6,052 bases of DNA from Bacteroidia bacterium (lineage in GTDB: Bacteria > Bacteroidota > Bacteroidia > Flavobacteriales > NORP286): contig JAESTI010000230.1 of NCBI GenBank assembly GCA_016763665.1, positions 1 through 6,052 of the forward strand, in the 5' to 3' direction. The notes below the pieces were generated by a model. That model was given only the letters and a program-made list of their open reading frames with translations, was not told where the DNA came from and did not search any database. The position numbers and the translations under genes are program-made. This document shows positions 1-6,052 of this stretch, piece by piece (position 1 is the first letter of the stretch; every line of letters begins with the position of its first letter).

Positions 1-303
1 GTTAACTATAAGGATGCGGATAAGGCTTTAAATGAAGAGTTGATAAAAATAAAAGAGGAATTAGTTGATGATCAAGAACTTCAAAAAGTTAAAAATCAAA
101 TTGAATCTACCATTATATTTGAAGAAGTTGGGTTATTGAATAGGGCTATGGCACTAGCTTTCGCTGAACTTCAAGGAGATGCATCGACCTGTAACAAGGA
201 TCTTGATAATTATCTAAAAGTAGCGAAAAACCAAATTAAAGACCAGGCGAACTTGATTTTGGATGAAAAGAATTGTTCTACTTTATATTATCTGACCAAA
301 TAA
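1..303 (+). CDS. M16 family zinc peptidase, C-terminal fragment (5' end outside window)
   Basis: The frame is open from the first base to the TAA at 301-303, giving 100 residues, so the gene starts upstream of the window. The fragment is the helical end of an M16 (insulinase/processing peptidase-like) domain. It shows the run LLNRAMALAFAELQGDA, followed by a residue pattern for a short helix and the final strand NCSTLYYLTK, which matches how bacterial two-subunit M16 peptidases end. The HxxEH zinc site would lie upstream and cannot be seen. The stop codon overlaps the start of the next M16 gene by one base, which suggests translational coupling and a heterodimer. By family knowledge this first gene would be the catalytic subunit, because the second one lacks the zinc site. 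That assignment is inference. The Leu codon TTG at 40 is internal and not a start. Confidence 0.8.
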   Translation, partial: VNYKDADKALNEELIKIKEELVDDQELQKVKNQIESTIIFEEVGLLNRAMALAFAELQGDASTCNKDLDNYLKVAKNQIKDQANLILDEKNCSTLYYLTK

Positions 304-1592
304 TGACTGCCCAACTAGATAGAACATTAGCACCTGAAATACAAAGTATCAAGAAGATAAAACTTCTTGAGGCCAGGCATCATCAATTAGATAATGATAT
401 TCCATTATATTCAATCAAAGCTGGGGCGCAAGATATTGTAAAAGTTGAGTTTTTATTTAATGCGGGATCCTTATTTCAAAATAAGACTTTACTGGCTTTT
501 GCCACTAATGCACTACTTGATAAGGGCACGGGAAAACATACTTCCAATGAAATTGCCGATATTATTGAATTTAACGGAGCATACATTGAATTGAAAGCTG
601 AATTTGATTTGGCCAGTGTTGTTATTTACTCAGTTAATCGGCAATTGAAATATGTGCTTCCGTTGATATATGAAATTTTTACAGAAAGCAATTTTCCTCA
701 GAAGGAAATAGCACTATTTAGAAAACGGCAGCTTCAAAAATTCAATATCAATCAGCAAAAAGTAGATCATGTAGCTCGCAAAAAATTCTATGAAGCTATC
801 TTCGGAAAAGAATCTTCCTATGGAGTAAATCCGACTAAAAAGGACTATGTATCAATCGGACAAAATGAACTGCTGCAATTTAAAAACAGGTTTTATTCAT
901 CCGTTAATTGCAAGATTATTGTTTCCGGGAAAGTAACAAATTCCGTTATCAAAATGATCAATGAAATATTTGGTAATGGAAAGTGGAACGACCAGAAGAT
1001 TGTCAACGCAAAAAAAATTACTCTAAATAATCCTAACAAGAAAAAGCTTTATCTGGCAAGAAAAGGTTCAAAGCAATCTGCAATTAGGATTGGCAAGACC
1101 TTATTCAATAAAACACACAAAGATTTTCACGAATTATTGATTCTTAATACAGTGTTAGGTGGATACTTTGGTTCCAGGTTAATGTCAAATATTCGGGAAG
1201 ATAAAGGATACACCTATGGCATTGGTTCTGGAATAGTTTCAATGCTTCAAGGTGGATGCTTTTTTATTGCGACCGAAGTGGGCGCAAATGTAACTATTGC
1301 GACTTTAACTGAGATATACAAGGAAATCAACTTGTTAAGAAAAGAACCAATTGGGGAAGATGAACTCAATTTGGTAAAAACTTATTTACAAGGTACATTC
1401 TTATCAGGTATTGATAACCCTTTTGCTTTGGCAGATAAATTTAAAGGTTTGCTGAAATATGGCTTGTCTTATGATTACTACTATTCTTATTTAGATAAAG
1501 TCAAGAACATCACATCTGAAAGGATATTGGAGCTTGCAGATAAATACCTTGATCCTGCATCATTAACAGAAATTGTAGTAGGTAAAAAATAA
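303..1592 (+). CDS. M16 family protein, non-catalytic subunit (zinc site lost)
   Basis: This 429-residue protein has the normal length of a two-domain bacterial M16 subunit. The N-terminal domain (about 20-220) aligns with the family, but the zinc site is gone. Where active members read HxxEH before the KGT turn, residues 66-70 are F-A-T-N-A, followed by LLDKGT at 71-76. The C-terminal domain (about 240-429) keeps the family signature N-I-R-E-D-K-G-Y-T-Y-G at 296-306, including the Arg (298) and Tyr (305) that help bind substrate. This matches the known arrangement in which one subunit carries the zinc site and its partner supplies the Arg/Tyr pair. I chose ATG 303, which overlaps the upstream stop as TAATG. 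The frame is open further upstream (to 273), but that part lies inside the previous gene. No signal peptide is visible. Likely role: the inactive half of a heterodimeric peptidase; substrate unknown. Confidence 0.85.
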   Translation: MTAQLDRTLAPEIQSIKKIKLLEARHHQLDNDIPLYSIKAGAQDIVKVEFLFNAGSLFQNKTLLAFATNALLDKGTGKHTSNEIADIIEFNGAYIELKAEFDLASVVIYSVNRQLKYVLPLIYEIFTESNFPQKEIALFRKRQLQKFNINQQKVDHVARKKFYEAIFGKESSYGVNPTKKDYVSIGQNELLQFKNRFYSSVNCKIIVSGKVTNSVIKMINEIFGNGKWNDQKIVNAKKITLNNPNKKKLYLARKGSKQSAIRIGKTLFNKTHKDFHELLILNTVLGGYFGSRLMSNIREDKGYTYGIGSGIVSMLQGGCFFIATEVGANVTIATLTEIYKEINLLRKEPIGEDELNLVKTYLQGTFLSGIDNPFALADKFKGLLKYGLSYDYYYSYLDKVKNITSERILELADKYLDPASLTEIVVGKK

Positions 1593-1597
1593 AATAA

Positions 1598-1653
1598 TTT
1601 CCCCTTTCCTTTAGGAGAATTCCCCTTCCTATAAGGGGAACTAAGGGGGATGT
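1598..1653. repeat. REP-like palindromic intergenic element
   Basis: The spacer after the M16 pair contains a compact set of inverted repeats. The core is a perfect 8-bp stem, TTCCCCTT at 1620-1627 and AAGGGGAA at 1633-1640, with a 5-base loop. A second small inverted repeat, TCCT/AGGA, lies at 1607-1616. An outer pair, CCCCTT at 1601-1606 and AAGGGG at 1643-1648, could close both hairpins into a two-armed structure. The G/C blocks stand out against AT-rich surroundings. This resembles short palindromic elements repeated between genes in many Bacteroidota genomes. Copy number cannot be judged from one window. The element is followed by an A-run, not a T-run, so it is not a canonical intrinsic terminator for the M16 genes, although the hairpin could still protect the mRNA 3' end. 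Confidence 0.55.
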
Positions 1654-1692
1654 AAAAAAAATAATTCAAACTAAATCTTTTCAATCTACGTT

Positions 1693-1700
1693 TATACTTG
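1693..1700 (+). promoter_or_regulatory. Possible -7 element for the secreted Fn3 protein gene
   Basis: TATACTTG matches the Bacteroidota -7 consensus TAnnTTTG except for one base. It lies 22 bases before the ATG, which would give a leader of about 15-20 bases. No TTTG-like -33 element is present at the expected distance (bases 1670-1673 are ACTA), so support is weak. Confidence 0.25.
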
Positions 1701-1715
1701 ATAACCTTATCGCAC

Positions 1716-1721
1716 AGGAGG
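1716..1721 (+). promoter_or_regulatory. AGGAGG Shine-Dalgarno-like site abutting the ATG
   Basis: AGGAGG is a full Shine-Dalgarno core but is only one base from the ATG at 1723, closer than the usual 5-9 bases. Bacteroidota rarely depend on this motif. No later in-frame start keeps the signal peptide, so the ATG at 1723 is retained and the motif may be chance. Confidence 0.3.
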
Positions 1722-1722
1722 C

Positions 1723-3786
1723 ATGATACGTAAAGCGATATTACTCACTTTAACTTTTTTATTGATCATTTACAAGGCATTTTGCGGTTCTACAGACCTG
1801 CGATGTGTCAGTACAAATGATAATGGAACAGTTACGCTCACGTGGATGACAGGTTCGGATCAACTTTATATCTATAGAAACAGCACCGGAACATTTCAAT
1901 TGATCGACAGTATCTTAAATACAGCGACAACTACTTACTCCGATAATAATATAAATGTCTTTAATACTCCGAATACCCATTATTATTTACAAAACCTGAG
2001 CAATGCTTCGCAGCTATCGGATACATTGCAAGTCATGGAACTCAATGTTTCTAATGCAATTTCCGGCTTTGCAGATCTTATTTGGAATACCAATCACCTA
2101 CCAACGTTAGCATCCTCTTTTAGCTATTATACAGTTCAAAGGGCTTATCCGAAAGGAGTTTGGAAAGCTATTGCTGCTGTTAATATTTCGGGCTATCAGG
2201 ATACATATGTTGATACCATTGATATCTGTACTAATGACTCTATTTTTTACAGAATTGAATTGCAGGACAACAGTGGCTGTACCGCATATTCAACTGTTAA
2301 GGGAAATGTGTTTGATGACAAATCTAATCCCAATAAACCGGAAATTGACTCAGTAAGTGTGGACGCGAATGGTAATGTAATTATTGGCTGGACTCCCAAT
2401 ACCAATGATGATACCTATGGATATATCATTTACCAAAGTAAAGGATTCTTTTCTGAGCCAAAAGATACCATTCTTAATAAAGACACATCATTTTATTTGT
2501 ATACAGGCTTAAATGCTTCCAATTCTTCCGAGATATTTCAGATTGCAGCATTGGATACTTGCGGAAACACCAGCATTATTAGTGATCCCAAACACAATAC
2601 CATAAATTTACGTTACCGATTAGACCGTTGTGATAGGCAAGTGCTTATGTACTGGAACAAATATACCGGTTGGCCATTGTCAGGATATGACCTATACTAT
2701 AGTTTGAACGGATCAGTTTTATCAAAATTGACCAGTTCTACTGATACAAATTCTGATACCTTGAATTATACATTGACTGACCTAAATGATGGTGATTCAC
2801 TTTTCTTTTTTGCAAGAGCATTTTCTGATGATAAATCAATGAGTTCATCTTCTAATCGGGTGAGTTTTGTTGCGGATATTATCAACACGCCGGATTCAAC
2901 ATATTTAAAAAGAGTTACCGTGGTAAATGAAGGTAGTGTCAGGCTGACCTGGATAGTTGATCAGACAGCAGATATAAAATACTATCACATTTTGCGTGGA
3001 ACCTCACCAACAAGGTTTGACACTATCGCACGACTCAAATCCAAGAAACAGGCTACTATGTCATTTACAGATCAATTGGCTTCTACAAATAACAAAAGCT
3101 ATTATTATAAGTTAGCGGTAGAAGACAGTTGCAGCGGGACTTTGTTCTTGTCAAACGTTGGAAGATCGGTTTTTCTGGATATCGAAGCTAATTTGGATGA
3201 AAGTGCAGATTTAGATGTATTTCAGCAAAACAATTTGTACAATTCCGTGAACAAATTGAAATGGAATCAATACGAGGGCTGGTCCGGTGATGTCGATTTT
3301 TATAATTTATACAGATCAGTTGATGGTGGAGCTTATGAATTACTGGAAACCTTGCCTTATGGAACAACCGATTATGAGGATGACATTGGAGAGTTTTACG
3401 ATTCCGATGGTTATTTCTGTTATTATTTGGAAGTTGTAGAAAATGGCTTGGCAAATTTATATAATATACAAGATACAAGTCTTTCCAATGTTATGTGTAT
3501 ATATCAGATACCCAGGCTATTCATGCCAAATGCTTTTAATCCCGGTGGTCAGGCCAATGGCATATTTAAACCTGTAACAGTTTTTGAAGATGCTTCTAAT
3601 TATCTTTTCCAGATATATGACAGATGGGGGAATTTGCTTTTTGAATCTAAAGACCCTGCAGAAGGCTGGGATGGAACTTACAAAGGTAGGTTGTTGGGAA
3701 CCTCAGCTTATGTTTATTATCTTAACTTCACCGGAACCAACGGCCATATCGTTGGTAAAAAAGGTCAGGTTTATTTGATAAGGTAG
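1723..3786 (+). CDS. Secreted multi-domain Fn3-like protein with type IX (type B) C-terminal sorting domain
   Basis: A 687-residue exported protein. Residues 1-22 form a signal peptide (MIRK, then a hydrophobic stretch, ending near AFC/GS). About six fibronectin-III-like beta-sandwich modules follow, at roughly 24-105, 106-202, 203-295, 296-388, 390-486 and 487-595. They are recognisable from repeated patterns of Leu/Ile-x-Trp strands (LTW, IGW, LTW, LKW), Tyr-rich middle strands (YDLYYS, YYHILRG, YNLYRS) and late cysteine turns (DTCGN, DSCSG). Modules 4 and 6 share a W-N-x-Y-x-G-W core. Residues 597-687 are the gliding-motility-associated C-terminal domain: IPRLFMPNAFNP, then YDRWGNLLFES, GWDGTYKG, YVYYL and the end KKGQVYLIR. 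In this family that domain directs crossing of the outer membrane by the type IX system and attachment to the surface or release. No catalytic domain is visible, so an adhesin or structural surface role is likely but unproven. Modules 1-3 are divergent and their borders approximate. Confidence 0.88.
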   Translation: MIRKAILLTLTFLLIIYKAFCGSTDLRCVSTNDNGTVTLTWMTGSDQLYIYRNSTGTFQLIDSILNTATTTYSDNNINVFNTPNTHYYLQNLSNASQLSDTLQVMELNVSNAISGFADLIWNTNHLPTLASSFSYYTVQRAYPKGVWKAIAAVNISGYQDTYVDTIDICTNDSIFYRIELQDNSGCTAYSTVKGNVFDDKSNPNKPEIDSVSVDANGNVIIGWTPNTNDDTYGYIIYQSKGFFSEPKDTILNKDTSFYLYTGLNASNSSEIFQIAALDTCGNTSIISDPKHNTINLRYRLDRCDRQVLMYWNKYTGWPLSGYDLYYSLNGSVLSKLTSSTDTNSDTLNYTLTDLNDGDSLFFFARAFSDDKSMSSSSNRVSFVADIINTPDSTYLKRVTVVNEGSVRLTWIVDQTADIKYYHILRGTSPTRFDTIARLKSKKQATMSFTDQLASTNNKSYYYKLAVEDSCSGTLFLSNVGRSVFLDIEANLDESADLDVFQQNNLYNSVNKLKWNQYEGWSGDVDFYNLYRSVDGGAYELLETLPYGTTDYEDDIGEFYDSDGYFCYYLEVVENGLANLYNIQDTSLSNVMCIYQIPRLFMPNAFNPGGQANGIFKPVTVFEDASNYLFQIYDRWGNLLFESKDPAEGWDGTYKGRLLGTSAYVYYLNFTGTNGHIVGKKGQVYLIR

Positions 3787-3809
3787 CAAATTATCCCCAA
3801 CGCAACTTA

Positions 3810-3968
3810 TTAATAAAACACGTTTCTCGATCAAAGCGTTACATTCTTGACTCAACAGATGCGGCAGAATCCACCAACAAGATTGTCTTCCATTACAAAG
3901 TTTGTTTGGGTAAATCCAATTGCACTATATCCTGGACATAATGCAACTAACAATAATGTAATTTTCAT
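3810..3968 (-). pseudogene. Remnant of the 5' end of an exported protein gene (possibly choice-of-anchor L family)
   Basis: Read on the - strand, an ATG at 3968 opens 38 codons to a TGA at 3852-3854. The product begins with a convincing signal peptide, MKITLLLVALCPGYSAIG, followed by FTQTNFVMEDNLVGGFCRIC. If the TGA and a second in-frame stop at 3834-3836 are read through, the frame continues VKNVT, then SRNVFY, up to a TAA at 3810-3812. The pattern V-x-D-N-L-V-G-G-x-C followed by V-x-N-V-T resembles from memory the mature N-terminus of choice-of-anchor L proteins, which are common type IX cargo in Bacteroidota. This is a recalled likeness, not an alignment. The rest of such a gene would have to run into the 3' end of the + strand secreted protein gene, where it is absent, so this looks like a truncated and decayed copy. 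It could also be a real 38-residue secreted peptide, or chance. Confidence 0.4.
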
Positions 3969-3987
3969 TTTACAAAGTTCTTAAAAG

Positions 3988-4042
3988 CAGGCACCCCATA
4001 CAATACAAGTATGCTTGTATTTTGCTAGATCGAAGATGCCTG
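3988..4042. repeat. Nested inverted repeats in the gene-poor spacer
   Basis: A perfect 8-bp inverted repeat, AATACAAG at 4002-4009 and CTTGTATT at 4014-4021, encloses a 4-base loop TATG. It sits inside a second inverted pair, CAGGCA at 3988-3993 and TGCCTG at 4037-4042. On the + strand the inner hairpin runs into TTTT but is too AU-rich to be a convincing terminator. It lies 34 bases upstream of the ATG of the - strand remnant, so it could be an old operator for that gene. Function unknown. Confidence 0.4.
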
Positions 4043-4068
4043 AAAACAGGTAGTTTCATCGGTGTTGA

Positions 4069-4215
4069 TGCCAGAAAAGATGGTCAGAAAGGAAATTGAG
4101 AAACTTCTCCGAAAAAGCTATGTTCAGAAAAATTGTTTCTGGCATAACAGATGCTGCAGCACCTGAGCATATCTTTGAAATTACTGAACAGTGGTTGTTA
4201 AATATGGGCAATTAG
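4069..4215 (+). other. Short open frame, possible gene relic, unidentified
   Basis: The frame is open for 48 codons between a TGA at 4066-4068 and a TAG at 4213-4215, with a single candidate ATG at 4120 giving 31 residues. The sequence reads like a genuine amphipathic helical protein segment, for example DAAAPEHIFEITEQWLL near its end. A second open frame (about 3977-4099) overlaps it and ends GVDARKDGQKGN, so a single frameshift near 4069-4099 would join them into about 75 codons. I do not recognise the family. The helix pattern is loosely like the linker before the DNA-binding domain of some AraC-type regulators, but that is a guess. Chance open frames are possible at this length. Confidence 0.2.
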
Positions 4216-4320
4216 AAAGGTTTTGCCAAGATACGAAATTACAACTCCTCCACATCTTTCTTATATTTGATCAGTAAGAGTATTTTTCATGCGGTTGCCC
4301 TGATGGTAGAAGAGTTATCT

Positions 4321-4351
4321 TATGAAAAACCAATAATTTTTCGTACTTTTG
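4321..4351 (+). promoter_or_regulatory. Bacteroidota-type promoter of guaB
   Basis: TACTTTTG at 4344-4351 is an exact match to the -7 consensus TAnnTTTG of the main Bacteroidota sigma factor. Exactly 19 bases upstream is TATG at 4321-4324, three of four matches to the -33 consensus TTTG. Transcription would start near 4355-4358, leaving a leader of about 28-31 bases before the guaB ATG. This makes guaB its own transcription unit. Confidence 0.6.
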
Positions 4352-4355
4352 CCCC

Positions 4356-5855
<1,500 letters not shown>

Positions 5856-5888
5856 AATTCAGAATGCCTTTAGCTAATAGCGTATAGA

Positions 5889-5936
5889 ACGAATACACAA
5901 CTTTACGAATTACCGGGTACACGAATTCATGAATAA
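5889..5936. repeat. Three ACGAAT units at 16-base spacing
   Basis: ACGAAT occurs at 5889-5894, 5905-5910 and 5921-5926, each exactly 16 bases from the last. The rest of each 16-base unit is poorly conserved. The array lies between the guaB stop and the promoter of the next gene. It may be a decayed tandem repeat or protein-binding sites about one and a half helical turns apart. Confidence 0.4.
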
Positions 5937-5950
5937 TGATGAGGAAACTG

Positions 5951-5981
5951 TTGTCAATTGTGACTTACATTGTTAAATTTG
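5951..5981 (+). promoter_or_regulatory. Bacteroidota-type promoter of the downstream gene
   Basis: TAAATTTG at 5974-5981 matches the -7 consensus TAnnTTTG exactly. TTG at 5951-5953 lies 20 bases upstream, at an acceptable -33 position. The predicted start near 5985-5988 would give a leader of about 30 bases before the ATG at 6016, so this gene is probably transcribed separately from guaB. Confidence 0.55.
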
Positions 5982-6015
5982 CACTCGTTTTATTTGAAAT
6001 TAATAGATTAAACAC

Positions 6016-6052
6016 ATGAACAAGAATTTATTACTTGCTTATTTATCACTGA
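6016..6052 (+). CDS. Start of a downstream gene, probably an exported protein (3' end outside window)
   Basis: The ATG at 6016 opens 12 codons reading MNKNLLLAYLSL before the window ends. A lysine close to the N-terminus followed by a run of hydrophobic residues looks like the beginning of a signal peptide or membrane anchor. The upstream promoter match at the right distance (see 5951-5981) supports it as a real start. Nothing can be said about function. Confidence 0.5.
   Translation, partial: MNKNLLLAYLSL

Larger units (their letters stand above)
3787..4343. other. Gene-poor spacer between the secreted protein gene and the guaB promoter
   Basis: No intact gene of normal size is found here on either strand. 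The part nearest the secreted protein gene carries a probable - strand gene remnant (3810-3968). The middle carries a hairpin nested in a longer inverted repeat (3988-4042) and two short, adjoining + strand open frames that could be one frameshifted relic (3977-4099 and 4069-4215). Bases 4216-4320 hold nothing I can interpret beyond a lone -7-like TATATTTG at 4262-4269. No clear intrinsic terminator for the secreted protein gene is visible. The TTATTAATAA palindrome at 3807-3816 is too weak to count. Confidence 0.6.

Noticed and set aside
1598..1653. Rho-independent terminator for the M16 genes
   Set aside because: The stem is good, but it is followed by an A-run and not a T-run on the + strand, and no gene on the - strand would need it.
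1487..1684. A 65-codon open frame on the - strand
   Set aside because: It is antisense to the 3' end of the M16 gene and crosses the palindromic element; the composition is not protein-like.
3188..3478. A 96-codon open frame on the - strand
   Set aside because: It lies wholly antisense to Fn3 module 6, and its His/Asn-rich product is typical of the complement of Asp/Leu-rich coding sequence.
4262..4269. A second -7 promoter element, TATATTTG, upstream of guaB
   Set aside because: It matches the consensus but has no -33 partner at 19-21 bases (TTAC at 4239-4242), and the closer promoter at 4321-4351 is much better.
5930..5976. Short open frame between guaB and the next gene
   Set aside because: It has only 15 codons, runs into the promoter match and has no supporting features.

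Overview
The window looks like chromosome of a low-GC Bacteroidota bacterium. Three things seen in the sequence support this. The large exported protein ends in a gliding-motility-associated C-terminal domain (type B sorting signal of the type IX secretion system), a secretion route known from this phylum. Promoter-like sites upstream of two genes match the Bacteroidota -7 consensus TAnnTTTG. Genes are separated by AT-rich spacers, one holding a CCCC/GGGG palindromic element of a kind I recall from this group. I cannot name a genus.

Layout, all real genes on the + strand: (1) 1-303 is the C-terminal end of an M16 (insulinase-like) zinc peptidase. (2) 303-1592 is a second M16 protein whose start codon overlaps the previous stop (TAATG). 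It has lost the HxxEH zinc site but keeps the C-terminal Arg/Tyr motif, so the two probably form a catalytic/non-catalytic heterodimer. (3) 1593-1722 is a spacer with a palindromic REP-like element. (4) 1723-3786 encodes a secreted 687-residue protein with a signal peptide, about six fibronectin-III-like modules and the type IX sorting domain. (5) 3787-4385 is a 600-base region without an intact gene. It contains what looks like the decayed 5' end of an exported protein gene on the - strand, two short unassigned open frames on the + strand, nested inverted repeats and the guaB promoter. (6) 4386-5855 is guaB, a complete IMP dehydrogenase with a CBS pair. (7) 5856-6052 holds three ACGAAT units spaced 16 bases apart, a good promoter match and the first 12 codons of another gene.

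The genes do not form one pathway. The M16 pair is one translationally coupled unit, the adhesin-like surface protein is a separate unit, and guaB (first committed step of GMP synthesis) has its own promoter. I see no CRISPR array, integrase, transposase, toxin-antitoxin pair or obvious defence system. The least explained structures are a perfect 10-bp inverted repeat that fills the guaB leader and ends three bases before its ATG, and the eroded region upstream of it.
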